A stretch of DNA of 39,418 nucleotides from an uncultured Treponema sp. (GTDB lineage: Bacteria; Spirochaetota; Spirochaetia; Treponematales; Treponemataceae). The DNA is taken from NCBI RefSeq assembly GCF_946187725.1, contig NZ_CAMHSK010000024.1, positions 1-39,418 on the forward strand, written 5' to 3'. Of the stretch, positions 31,992 to 39,418 are shown piece by piece; the stretch's first letter is position 1, and every line of letters starts with the position of its first letter. The notes under the pieces are model-generated. The model searched no databases and had not been told where the DNA came from. It saw only the letters and a program-made list of their open reading frames with translations. The translations under genes and the position numbers were made by a program.

Positions 31992-33770
31992 TTATGCGTT
32001 TTCAAGGATTTTCTTGATATCTGCATTGATTGCTGCACAAACAGCGGCACTTTCAGCTTTTGCCTTGTCGAGACCGGCAGACGCGTCTGTGCGTGCGTTG
32101 ATGTAGAACTTGATTTTCGGCTCTGTTCCAGAAGGACGAGCAGAAACGATTGTGCCCCCCTCAAGAATGAACTGAAGAACATTTGACTTCGGAAGAGTAA
32201 TTGGCTTTTTCTCAGAAGGATTCTCAGGATTGAAAGAATAGCTTTCGCGAATATCTTTGATTTCGAGAACTTTCTTTCCGCCAAAAGTTTTTACGCCTTC
32301 TTTGCGGAGTTTTGTCATGATTCCAGCCATAACTTCTTTTCCTGCAGAACCAGGGAAGTACTGAGAAATTGAAACATCCTCAAAGTAGCCGTATTCTTTC
32401 CACATGTCATCAAGGTGCTCAAGAATTGACTTGCCTTTTGAAGCCCAGTAGAGAGTCATTTCAGCACACATAGCAGATGCAGAAACACCGTCTTTGTCCA
32501 TGATTTCTTTTTCAAGTTTGTAGCCGTAGCTTTCCTCGAATCCGTAGACATAAGTTTCGTTTCCGCCTTTTTCGATTTCTTCTTCAACAGCAGCAATCCA
32601 CTTGAAGCCTGTCAGACATTCGTGCATCTTAACGCCGTATTTTTTACAGATGTAATCACAGAACGGAGATGTAACGATAGAACGGATAGCAGCACTGTTT
32701 GCAGGAAGCTTGCCGAATTCTTTTCGAGAAAGAAGAACATACTCACAGAGCAATGCGCCCATCTGGTTTCCTGTTACGAGAACGAATTTTCCGTCCTTGT
32801 TAGGGAATGCACTTCCGAAGCGGTCAGCATCCGGGTCAGTTGCCATTACACAATCAGCCTTTTCTTTTTCGCCGAGTGCAAGTGCCATTTTGAGAGCTGG
32901 AGCTTCCTCTGGATTTGGTTTTTCAACAGTCGGGAATGCACCATTCGGTTCTCTCTGCTCTGGAACAGTGATAACATTGAGTCCCAAATCACCGAGAACT
33001 TTCTCAACATGCATTGCACCTGTTCCGTGAAGCGGTGTGTAAACGATTTTTACAGAAGATGCCTTTTCTTTGATAAGTTCCGGGCGGAAAAGCTGAGCCT
33101 TACACATTGCCCAGAATTTTTCATCAATCTCTTTGTCAATCAAAACAAGTTTGCCAGATTTGATTGCCTCTTCTTTTGAGACAGTTTTTACTTCTTTGAC
33201 GGCATTAACTTCTTTGATGATTCCAGCATCATGCGGTTCAATAACCTGTGCACCGTTATCCCAATAAGCCTTGTAGCCATTGTACTGAGGAGGATTGTGA
33301 GAAGCTGTTACAACAACACCAGTCTGTGCACCAAGAGTGCGGATTGCAAATGAAAGCTCTGGAGTTGGGCGAAGACCTGTAAAGAGATAGGCCTTGATTC
33401 CGTTTGCAGCAAGGATAAGAGCTGTAGCTTCTGCGAAAACATCAGAATTTCTTCGAGAATCATAAGCAACAACGGCGCTCAAAGTTCCGTCTTTTGCCTT
33501 CTCTGGGAATGCCTTGATAACATAATTTGCGAGTCCCTGTGTAGCAAGATTGATTTCAAGTGTGTTCATGCGGTTTGTGCCGCCGCCCATGATTCCGCGC
33601 AAACCACCAGTTCCGAATTCGAGGCTCTGATAGAATCGGTCCTCAAGTTCTGCGAGAGCGTCTTTGTCGTCAGCCTTAGCGACAAGTTCCTCAACTTCCT
33701 TTCTAAATCGCTCGTCTTTTTCTTCAGCAATGTACTTTTTTGCACGAGCCAAGATTTCGTCTTTTTCCAT
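31992..33770 (-). CDS. pgcA: Phosphoglucomutase/phosphomannomutase (alpha-D-phosphohexomutase)
   Basis: This enzyme interconverts glucose 1-phosphate and glucose 6-phosphate (or the mannose pair). At 592 residues it is of the long PgcA/PGM2-like type. The four loops are intact: active-site serine Ser157 in TASHNPPQYNGYK, metal loop DPDADRFG at 312-319, sugar loop GFEESYGY near 450, and phosphate loop RPSGTEPK near 560. The start at 33770 has GGAG 6 nt upstream; a longer in-frame extension would run through the tandem repeat at 33793-33820. In this organism it probably links phosphorolytic or hydrolytic products of the alpha-glucan genes to glycolysis, and supplies sugar nucleotides. Confidence 0.95.
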   Translation of the reverse strand: MEKDEILARAKKYIAEEKDERFRKEVEELVAKADDKDALAELEDRFYQSLEFGTGGLRGIMGGGTNRMNTLEINLATQGLANYVIKAFPEKAKDGTLSAVVAYDSRRNSDVFAEATALILAANGIKAYLFTGLRPTPELSFAIRTLGAQTGVVVTASHNPPQYNGYKAYWDNGAQVIEPHDAGIIKEVNAVKEVKTVSKEEAIKSGKLVLIDKEIDEKFWAMCKAQLFRPELIKEKASSVKIVYTPLHGTGAMHVEKVLGDLGLNVITVPEQREPNGAFPTVEKPNPEEAPALKMALALGEKEKADCVMATDPDADRFGSAFPNKDGKFVLVTGNQMGALLCEYVLLSRKEFGKLPANSAAIRSIVTSPFCDYICKKYGVKMHECLTGFKWIAAVEEEIEKGGNETYVYGFEESYGYKLEKEIMDKDGVSASAMCAEMTLYWASKGKSILEHLDDMWKEYGYFEDVSISQYFPGSAGKEVMAGIMTKLRKEGVKTFGGKKVLEIKDIRESYSFNPENPSEKKPITLPKSNVLQFILEGGTIVSARPSGTEPKIKFYINARTDASAGLDKAKAESAAVCAAINADIKKILENA

Positions 33771-33792
33771 TTGAATCTCCTTTTGGTTTTTC

Positions 33793-33820
33793 CACAGATT
33801 AACACAGATTTTCACAGATT
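33793..33820. repeat. Three tandem CACAGATT octamers with exact 10-bp period
   Basis: CACAGATT is found at 33793-33800, 33803-33810 and 33813-33820, with AT dinucleotide-rich spacers of 2 nt. It lies just upstream of the phosphoglucomutase Shine-Dalgarno. On the minus strand it reads as AATCTGTG units, a dispersed repeat type that I recall from many environmental and spirochaete genomes. A degenerate further unit follows near 33838-33852. Confidence 0.75.
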
Positions 33821-33977
33821 AAAAATAAAATCCTCATGAATCTGCATAAATCCGAGTCTTTCTTCTTTATAGAATATATCTTTAGAACTATATCACAATT
33901 CAAGATTATTTGCCATTTTTTTAGCGAGATTTTTAGGAATTTTTTTAGAATGTTCGAAATGGGAGGCAGATATTCCG

Positions 33978-34160
33978 CTATTTTGCTTTCTTCATCTTCC
34001 AGCCGAGAGCATACAATATTGTCAAATATCCGCTCTGATAAAAGGCAGGCTGAACATTCTCGTTTTCGGAATCATAATTTTTGAAAATCCGCCCCAAAAG
34101 CAATAATCGGCTTTGCATAGCGCAATAAATCAGAAGTTTCATTTTCAGGGATTTTATCAC
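33978..34160 (-). pseudogene. Remnant of an AAA-ATPase-like/PD-(D/E)XK family gene
   Basis: The minus-strand frame contains NYDSENENVQPAFYQSGYLT (about 34020-34080), which closely matches the segment before the C-terminal nuclease domain of the AAA-ATPase-like plus PDDEXK_9 proteins abundant in gut spirochaetes, Bacteroidetes and clostridia (usual form: P-x-L-YQSGYLTIKDYD, then a YTLGFPN motif). Here YLTI runs straight into LYALG, so about ten codons of the family pattern are missing, and the frame stops soon after with KMKKAK. Neither the N-terminal ATPase nor the nuclease domain is present. I read it as a decayed fragment. Confidence 0.5.
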
Positions 34161-34205
34161 TTTTAAGGGAGGCCCCTCCGACTATTTATAATGGAACAGC
34201 CATTT

Positions 34206-34829
34206 TTAGTCTATTCGTCCTAATTCTTTGTCTGTAATCAGTTTTTCATCAGTAAGGTGTTCTCGTAAATTCCACAGAGTAGAGTAATATCCTGCAAAAA
34301 CAAAATTATTAGATACATATTTGTTATAGCGTATGAAAAACCGCATGAAAAATTCAGCAAGGTTCTTGCATACAAGATGAACGAAATAATTATTTAGGAG
34401 AAGTCTGATTGGAAAACGGACATGAAGGAACTTGCAGAGTTCTTTTAGAAGCTCTCGGTTTTCGCGGTCGATTAAGGAAAAATTTTCATATAAAAACTCT
34501 ATTTTTGGTTTATAGGCTTCCTCGTCACCGGCATTTTTGCCCATATCCTGAGGCAACTTTGTCCCACTACAAAGGCACTGCATATATTCCAAAACAGGCA
34601 TTAACTCATTCTTACTTATGACCATTTCTTTATGCTCGTAAATTACATCCCATGCATTACATTGTTCTTCGTGGTAAGCCCAGAACTGAATCGAGCCGTC
34701 TTTTAAAAGCTTAAATGTTAAATGACCATCTTCACGGCAGTAATCAAGCCGAACATGAACAAGCTTGCGTTGTGAAGGTTTACTGCACCTTGACACCCTT
34801 TTTATCTTCAGATATTCAAAAAAACTCAT
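34206..34829 (-). CDS. Hypothetical protein
   Basis: I do not recognise this 207-residue protein. It begins MSFFEYLKIKRVSRCSKPSQ, has a beta-rich first third (VRLDYCREDGHLTFKLLKDG, then SIQFWAYHEEQCNAWDVIYE) and an alpha-helical, Leu/Phe-rich second half (about 110-190) with clustered aromatic residues. The opening part reads like a small immunity- or effector-type beta domain, but that is only an impression. It has an excellent Shine-Dalgarno (AGGAGG, 7 nt). It sits alone between the phosphoglucomutase gene with its remnant and the AT-rich methyltransferase cassette, 137 nt from the latter. It is probably accessory DNA. Confidence 0.65.
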   Translation of the reverse strand: MSFFEYLKIKRVSRCSKPSQRKLVHVRLDYCREDGHLTFKLLKDGSIQFWAYHEEQCNAWDVIYEHKEMVISKNELMPVLEYMQCLCSGTKLPQDMGKNAGDEEAYKPKIEFLYENFSLIDRENRELLKELCKFLHVRFPIRLLLNNYFVHLVCKNLAEFFMRFFIRYNKYVSNNFVFAGYYSTLWNLREHLTDEKLITDKELGRID

Positions 34830-34966
34830 AACAATGCCTCCTAATATTCAGATTGTTTTTCGATACATATTAGACTTGTTCGGAAAACGCCAGCCGCTTT
34901 GCGACCGCAGTTTCCGCCCCCCTCTATTATATTATGTGACAGGAAGCAGCTTTTCCCCCAAGAAAT

Positions 34967-35752
34967 TTAAATAATTTCTGAACAAAAATAAAATGTATTG
35001 AATTTTAAGGGAACGTAGCCATTTGTATTATTTTGATTATAGAATTCTATTATATCGTTCTTTTTTTTATTTCTTAAATTTATATCAGACTTTAACATGT
35101 CATCATCAGATGAATCGATTCGCACATCTGTTTCATCTAGCAGCCGATTACGGGAGTGCATTTCTGTTTCAGAACAGATTATTTTTTTTTCAACAGACAT
35201 TCCAAAAAACGCCCTTATTTTTTCTTTGGAATAGGATTCAATATTATTTTTTAAGCCGTTCTGCCGTTTGCCCCATCTAGTAAGCGAAATATATGTCGCT
35301 GATATGGGATCCATTTCATCTAAAAATCTGGCCAGAATAAAGACCTTGCCATGTTCTTTAAGAATTCGCTTAAATTCAAATTTTGTCTGTTCCGGCAGAA
35401 ACCAATGGAAAGCATGTGCAATAAAAATTATATCTATTGATTTTGAAGGTAATCCGGTTGCATCTGATGTCATGTTATAATATGAAACTGAATAAGGCAG
35501 TACAGAAGAAAATTTTTCTCTATGTAGCTCTACACCTTTTGTATCAGGTTCAACAATATATAGTTTTTTTATATCAAGTCCTGCATTCAGTATTACACTG
35601 GTAAATTTTCCACTGCCCGCTCCTACTTCAGCAATTTGCAGCTGCTTCTTTTCGGCAAAAAGTCTATGAACTTCTACAGCTGCCAATGGGGAATACTCAC
35701 TTCTGACAGAATCATATTTATTTGAGCTGAAGAATCCTGTACCTAATGACAT
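34967..35752 (-). CDS. Class I SAM-dependent methyltransferase
   Basis: The 261-residue protein has a Rossmann-type methyltransferase domain: motif I IAEVGAGSGKFT near 41-52, the acidic end of beta2 in YIVEPDTKGVEL, TGLPSKSIDIIFIAHAFHWF near 100-118 containing the post-motif III region, and KRILKEHGKVFILA. The AHAFHWF segment is common in small-molecule methyltransferases of the UbiE/BioC-like group. The C-terminal 100 residues are charged and without family match. The start overlaps the stop of the 745-aa gene by 10 nt, with AAGGAGG before it, so the two are translationally coupled and likely work on the same substrate or pathway. The substrate is unknown. Codon and base use are AT-rich as in the rest of the cassette. 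Confidence 0.88.
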   Translation of the reverse strand: MSLGTGFFSSNKYDSVRSEYSPLAAVEVHRLFAEKKQLQIAEVGAGSGKFTSVILNAGLDIKKLYIVEPDTKGVELHREKFSSVLPYSVSYYNMTSDATGLPSKSIDIIFIAHAFHWFLPEQTKFEFKRILKEHGKVFILARFLDEMDPISATYISLTRWGKRQNGLKNNIESYSKEKIRAFFGMSVEKKIICSETEMHSRNRLLDETDVRIDSSDDDMLKSDINLRNKKKNDIIEFYNQNNTNGYVPLKFNTFYFCSEII

Positions 35753-37980
35753 TCATCCTCCTTTGCAAGCCTTTCCAAATAAACTTTTAAAATTCCTTTT
35801 AAAAGTTTAAAGACCATTTCATCTTCCGAACCTCGCCTAAAAACTTTTAAGTCATATTTTCTGTTGTAAAAATAAAAGCGAGGATTAAAAATTCTCTTTT
35901 GCAATTTATCCTTGAAAGCATCCCAATTCTCAGGTTCTATATCTATGATTTCATCTTTGTCATTTTTGCAGACTTTAAATGGTTCTCCAAGTTCATAAAT
36001 GTTCCTTCTTTTAGACTTGTCAAAAAGACTATGATTGTGAAAATAAAAGTCATAGTAAGCATCAAAATACGCATTTGAATCAATTTCTTTATCTTTATTC
36101 TTAAAAACAATAGGACTTTTATCAGGTTCTCCATCAGGACAGATAAAAACCGTAATGAACCCCAAGTCATTCAGCAAAAAACGAGTTCTCTCTATTAGAA
36201 CCTCCTTGCCGCCTAGGTCACATAAATCATGAGTAACGGCACTCTGCCTTATTGCAATCTCTACGGCAAGATTACGTATATCCATGTCATGACCGCCATT
36301 CAAGAAACTTTCGTAATCACCTCGTGTATAAATAACATGTTCATTCAATGCGGCAAGCTCTCGTTTTTTTGCCTCTTTATTCGGATTATGGCGAGAAGAT
36401 TTATTGTCATCGAAAATACGTTCATTTATCAAATAATCTGAGGCAATTATATGAATATCATCAATAGAAGTTTCAGGGCTATTATTTTCTGAATCAGGTT
36501 TTTCCTTATACAAATCAGCAATTTTTTTTATCAATGTTGATTTCCCAGAGGCTGGTAAACCATATAAAGTGAACCTTGGAAGATACACATTTTGAGATTT
36601 CAGATTTCGAAGAATTTTTCCGATTTCTTCTGTTTTCTCAGACATGCTGTATTCTTCTGAATCAATTATTTCTATGATTTTTAATGATGATTCCCGGTCT
36701 ATGAATTTTGTGCTTATTGACTTTTCTTCGGGAATCATAATTTTTTCAAGTTCCAAAACTTCTTCTGGCAGAGATGCATTCTTTTCATAAACATTGTATT
36801 CAAAATAATCGCCACTTGAGTAAGAAAGATAGTTTTTGCCATTTAATTCAACAATAAGAGCATTTTCGGTTTCATTTTCGCCAAGCAGTTCAATATTTTC
36901 ACTATTACAGTAATTTACAGATACGTTTAATTTTCCAAAATTATTATATTCCGAATTTTCGTAGGCATAAGTTTCATATACATATCTTTTTAAAACTTCA
37001 ACTTGATTGCGCACAAACAAATCAAGCCGCTTTAAGCGTTCGTTTACCTCGATAGATTCTTTATCTGTAACCCCTTTGCCCCACCATTTCGGCTTTAAAT
37101 TATCAGACATATCATCAGATGTAATCTCGTTGTTCGAAAGAAATTTTGAGATATTTATCGAAAGTCTGAATTTATACCCCAAATCAATTGCCTGGCGAAA
37201 AATATCAAACCACTTGAAATCAAAAAAATTCTTTGAGTTTTTGCTTCCAGAAAGATATATCTGAGCCTTAAAACTTTTTGATGCCTGTTTTTCTGCGGAA
37301 TGTTTTTCACCAAGGCTTTCCGACAGTTTTGCATAAACCGCATTATTAAATTGATAGAACTTATTTATGGGTCTTCTAAAACCTGATGATAATTTGTCTA
37401 GAAGTTCTTCAACTGGAGTGTCTGGGAAAATATGAAATGCTTTAATCTTTTTATTTTCAATTTTCGGATCAATCTTTTCATTTGACACATAAACAAATGC
37501 AAATGTATCATTATAATTTTCATGCGATTCGACATATTTAGAAAAAGCTTCATATTTTTCTTTTACTTGTGTAACCGAATCTACTATAACTTCTTTTTCG
37601 CCTTGTTCCTCATTTAACCTAACTAGACCGGTAGCACATATTTGTGTAAATGAAAATTTATAATCAGTTTGTTTTGTTAGCGGTGCTAAAAAGACAGCTA
37701 GAGAAATGGATGTCAGATTTTTTTCCGTTTCCATTGGAAGTTTTTCTTTTATATTAATATCAGGTTTACTTTCATAACGAACAATATATTTTTGTACATT
37801 CCAGAATTCAGAAAAAGCTAAATAATGATTTGCATTATTCTTTTCATCATAAAATGAAATAGATTTATTTGAAATTTCATCAAATCTACTAATATATTCA
37901 GAATTTTTTGTTTCAAATTTGAAATCTAGAACATGAAATCCAGCTTTATCTTTCGTTAATATTATTCCCAAGATATTCAT
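35743..37980 (-). CDS. Multidomain protein with kinase-like P-loop domain and possible Lon-like N-terminal fold
   Basis: I do not know a named family for this 745-residue protein. A P-loop NTPase domain starts near 465 with Walker A GLPASGKST (474-482), then HIIASDYLINERI near 510-522 and an AVTHDLCDLGGKEVLIERTR segment near 581-600 followed by ITVFICPD. This order and the DLGGKEV motif resemble shikimate/gluconate-type small-molecule kinases. At about 88-170 the pattern SISLAVFLAP, FTQICATGLVRL, VTQVKEKYEAF and TFAFVYVSNEK resembles the order of the Lon S16 protease fold (Ser helix, VTGE strand, GGVKEK helix). If so, Ser91 or Ser93 and Lys140 would be the dyad positions, but this is tentative. 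Residues 230-440 are unassigned. The start has AAGG; the methyltransferase gene overlaps its end. Composition is very AT-rich. Confidence 0.75.
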   Translation of the reverse strand: MNILGIILTKDKAGFHVLDFKFETKNSEYISRFDEISNKSISFYDEKNNANHYLAFSEFWNVQKYIVRYESKPDINIKEKLPMETEKNLTSISLAVFLAPLTKQTDYKFSFTQICATGLVRLNEEQGEKEVIVDSVTQVKEKYEAFSKYVESHENYNDTFAFVYVSNEKIDPKIENKKIKAFHIFPDTPVEELLDKLSSGFRRPINKFYQFNNAVYAKLSESLGEKHSAEKQASKSFKAQIYLSGSKNSKNFFDFKWFDIFRQAIDLGYKFRLSINISKFLSNNEITSDDMSDNLKPKWWGKGVTDKESIEVNERLKRLDLFVRNQVEVLKRYVYETYAYENSEYNNFGKLNVSVNYCNSENIELLGENETENALIVELNGKNYLSYSSGDYFEYNVYEKNASLPEEVLELEKIMIPEEKSISTKFIDRESSLKIIEIIDSEEYSMSEKTEEIGKILRNLKSQNVYLPRFTLYGLPASGKSTLIKKIADLYKEKPDSENNSPETSIDDIHIIASDYLINERIFDDNKSSRHNPNKEAKKRELAALNEHVIYTRGDYESFLNGGHDMDIRNLAVEIAIRQSAVTHDLCDLGGKEVLIERTRFLLNDLGFITVFICPDGEPDKSPIVFKNKDKEIDSNAYFDAYYDFYFHNHSLFDKSKRRNIYELGEPFKVCKNDKDEIIDIEPENWDAFKDKLQKRIFNPRFYFYNRKYDLKVFRRGSEDEMVFKLLKGILKVYLERLAKEDECH

Positions 37981-37994
37981 TTATTGCCTTATGT

Positions 37995-38819
37995 CTAAAA
38001 ATAGAAATCTATATCTTCTGTATAAGAAATATCAAACTCTGTGATTGATTCAATATCTTTTATAAGAACTGAAAGTTCAATAATCGTTTCATTATGTGTA
38101 ATGTTTGATTCATCTGCTTCTGCCAAATACACTTTATTTTCATTTGTAAAGAATACAATATACAAAGTACGTTTCTCTTCCAGGAATTGCTTCATGTTAT
38201 GCGGATGGATACGTATTAAAGCTTTTTTTAGTTCTTTATTTCCTGGATATGAGAACCATTCCGACTGACAAATTGTAAAATCTTGTTTTGAAACATTTTC
38301 AGAACAAATACACAAAATACCTGAATCTTCTGACGCAGCTGCTGCACCAGCTAAAATTGAGGTATTGTTATGTTTGACATTTGTTTTCGTTGTTTTCCAG
38401 ATTGTGCCATCTGGCAATCTTTCACTTGTTATACTTTCAATGATAGGTCTTACATTCGCATTTTTTTTTCGCTGACCATTTAGAATAGGATAGATTCTCT
38501 CTCTTTTCTTAATTTCTTTACAGTTAGTATTATAAACTTCCTGCCGCATCCACTCTGTAGCACGAATGAGAGCAAGGTTTTGAGTATAGAAGCTATCATT
38601 GAATTTTAGTGCTTTGAAAATCCATTCTGGACTTATAAACTCTGGAATTCTTACTCTGGAGAAAAAGTGTGCTATGTCATCATAAGAAACTCCGCGAATT
38701 TCATGTGCAAGTTCTATTTCTTTTTGTTCGTATTCATCAATAATTTCCAGATTTGATAAATCTACTCCTACAAATTCTGCAAGCCGTTTTAGCATTGCAT
38801 CGTTTTCTATATCAATCAT
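37995..38819 (-). CDS. Hypothetical protein of the AT-rich cassette
   Basis: The 274-residue protein is not recognised. It has a helical first half (residues 1-100), which includes AHEIRGVSYDDIAHFFSRVR and RATEWMRQEVYN, then a basic linker with ERIYPILNGQRKKNANVRP, and a beta-rich second half with SGILCICSENVSKQDFTICQ and RTLYIVFFTNENKVYLAEAD. No signal peptide, membrane helix or catalytic motif is visible. It has a good Shine-Dalgarno (AGGAG, 6 nt) and ends 14 nt before the P-loop protein, so it belongs to the same transcript. Base composition is far below the window average in G+C, consistent with acquisition. Confidence 0.7.
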   Translation of the reverse strand: MIDIENDAMLKRLAEFVGVDLSNLEIIDEYEQKEIELAHEIRGVSYDDIAHFFSRVRIPEFISPEWIFKALKFNDSFYTQNLALIRATEWMRQEVYNTNCKEIKKRERIYPILNGQRKKNANVRPIIESITSERLPDGTIWKTTKTNVKHNNTSILAGAAAASEDSGILCICSENVSKQDFTICQSEWFSYPGNKELKKALIRIHPHNMKQFLEEKRTLYIVFFTNENKVYLAEADESNITHNETIIELSVLIKDIESITEFDISYTEDIDFYF

Positions 38820-38871
38820 CTGTGACTCCTGTTATTATTATGTACTTGAGAATTAGTTTTTCCCATGAAAA

Positions 38872-39063
38872 TTATTTCTTTTTTGGTAAACTTATTAATG
38901 CACCATCTATACATTTGCATAATAATTGCAAATCCTCAGGTGGTATATTATTTCTATTTGTTTTATTAGTTATTTTAGTTCTAAATGTCCTCAATCTATC
39001 TTTTATACGTTCACCGATTTGATGATTTTCTGTTGTTTGGATATTTTTCTTTACATCTCTTTT
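38872..39063 (-). pseudogene. Open frame without start codon, possible frameshifted tail of the upstream gene
   Basis: On the minus strand a frame open from 39063 to a stop at 38872 encodes a coding-like peptide that includes GERIKDRLRTFRTKITNK and IPPEDLQLLCKCIDGALISL, with no ATG or GTG and no Shine-Dalgarno. It overlaps the last 53 nt of the gene ending at 39011 in the +1 frame. One extra base in the A-rich stretch around 39040-39066 would join the two into one longer protein. Either the upstream gene carries a frameshift, or this is a chance open frame. Confidence 0.4.
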
Positions 39064-39418
39064 TCAACTCCCATTCAATATTTTTTAAGTCGTCCCTATC
39101 AGATAAATCAAATTTTCCTGAAAATACTAAAATAACCAATTCTCTTGCAATTGCATTCAGGTTTTCTTTATTCATACCAGGATGACTTCCACCGATTACT
39201 ACATAATTAAGATACTTTGAAACCACTGTTTTTATTGTATATAAATCAACAAAATTATTGGATTCTTTACATTCCAATGAATCAACTAATGTACTTTCCG
39301 AATCTTTATTAATTGGTGTATATAAACTTTTTGGAATGTGCCCAAATTGAATATTGTCTATTAAATCTCTTAACCTTTTGTCATTCTGATATATTTTTTC
39401 ATCTTTAAGGATTCTTTT
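39011..39418 (-). CDS. Partial hypothetical protein, 5' end outside the window
   Basis: The frame is open from the window edge at 39418 to the stop at 39011 (135 codons), so the true start lies beyond the window. The visible protein is AT-coded, highly charged and Asn/Lys/Asp-rich, with LNYVVIGGSHPGMNKENLNA followed by ARELVILVFSGKFDLSDRDD and a basic end. No domain is recognised. A second frame at 38872-39063 may be its continuation after a frameshift. It lies 191 nt upstream of the 274-aa gene and probably belongs to the same AT-rich cassette. Confidence 0.6.
   Translation of the reverse strand, partial: KRILKDEKIYQNDKRLRDLIDNIQFGHIPKSLYTPINKDSESTLVDSLECKESNNFVDLYTIKTVVSKYLNYVVIGGSHPGMNKENLNAIARELVILVFSGKFDLSDRDDLKNIEWELKKRCKEKYPNNRKSSNR

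Larger units (their letters stand above)
33771..34205. other. Gene-poor stretch with tandem repeat and gene remnant
   Basis: These 435 nt lie between phosphoglucomutase and the orphan gene at 34206. From left to right they hold the tandem octamer repeat (33793-33820), an AT-rich stretch without recognisable coding content to about 33970, and the decayed AAA-ATPase-like remnant at 33978-34160. No RNA gene is evident. Confidence 0.5.

Noticed and set aside
33791..33852. Tandem repeat as a CRISPR array
   Set aside because: Units are only 8 nt with 2-nt spacers; there are no spacer sequences and no cas genes in the window.
34086..34170. A second coding-like minus-strand frame with RYAKPIIAFGADFQKL overlapping the AAA-ATPase-like remnant
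   Set aside because: It could suggest further parts of the same pseudogene, but the order would contradict the family domain order and no firm match can be claimed.

Overview
The window looks like chromosomal DNA of a saccharolytic spirochaete, most probably a gut- or rumen-type Treponema. The reasons are the set of lipoproteins and single-anchor periplasmic proteins, the neighbourhood scpB-rluB-cmk-rpsA (in some treponemes, as I recall, cmk and rpsA are fused), a regulatory EIIA domain without PTS permeases, and an AT-leaning base composition. Genus assignment is an inference; no rRNA or tRNA gene is present to test it.

Layout. Positions 1-4850 are minus-strand genes: the 5' end of an Fe-S scaffold-like gene, a MATE exporter, two small membrane proteins, a lipoprotein and an HTH-EIIA regulatory protein. 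At 4986-7458 cytidine deaminase (minus) diverges from a pair of envelope genes (plus): a membrane-anchored propeller-like protein and a degenerate LytM/M23 protein. At 7657-18826 lies an alpha-glucan module: a cytoplasmic neopullulanase-type GH13 and an AraC regulator on plus, and, convergent to them, a minus-strand operon of secreted type I pullulanase, maltodextrin-binding protein, two permeases and a lipoprotein alpha-amylase. The surface and periplasmic enzymes would cut glucan, the ABC importer would take up oligosaccharides (its ATPase is not here), and the cytoplasmic GH13 would finish the job. Phosphoglucomutase at 31992-33770 would connect the products to central metabolism.

Positions 19024-33770 are mainly housekeeping: lepA (plus), then minus-strand DUF115 protein, PpiC-type foldase, lipoprotein, TPR protein, GAF-AAA+-Fis regulator, rpsA, cmk, rluB, scpB, a DEDDh exonuclease and phosphoglucomutase. 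Position 33771 onward is an accessory end: a 10-bp-period tandem repeat, a decayed AAA-ATPase-like remnant, an orphan gene, and a very AT-rich, tightly packed minus-strand cassette (34967-39418) with an unknown partial gene, a 274-aa unknown, a 745-aa protein with a kinase-like P-loop domain and a possible Lon-like N-terminal fold, and an overlapping SAM methyltransferase. This cassette is the best candidate for an undescribed system.

The other notable pattern is regulatory. Most genes have strong Shine-Dalgarno sites, but five (4079, 5498, 9585, 19024, 31241) have none and instead have a sigma70-like promoter whose expected transcription start falls at, or within about 5 nt of, the start codon. 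They are candidate leaderless or near-leaderless mRNAs. Two promoters sit in long perfect inverted repeats, and a 17-nt motif is shared by the regions upstream of the neopullulanase gene and the AraC gene.
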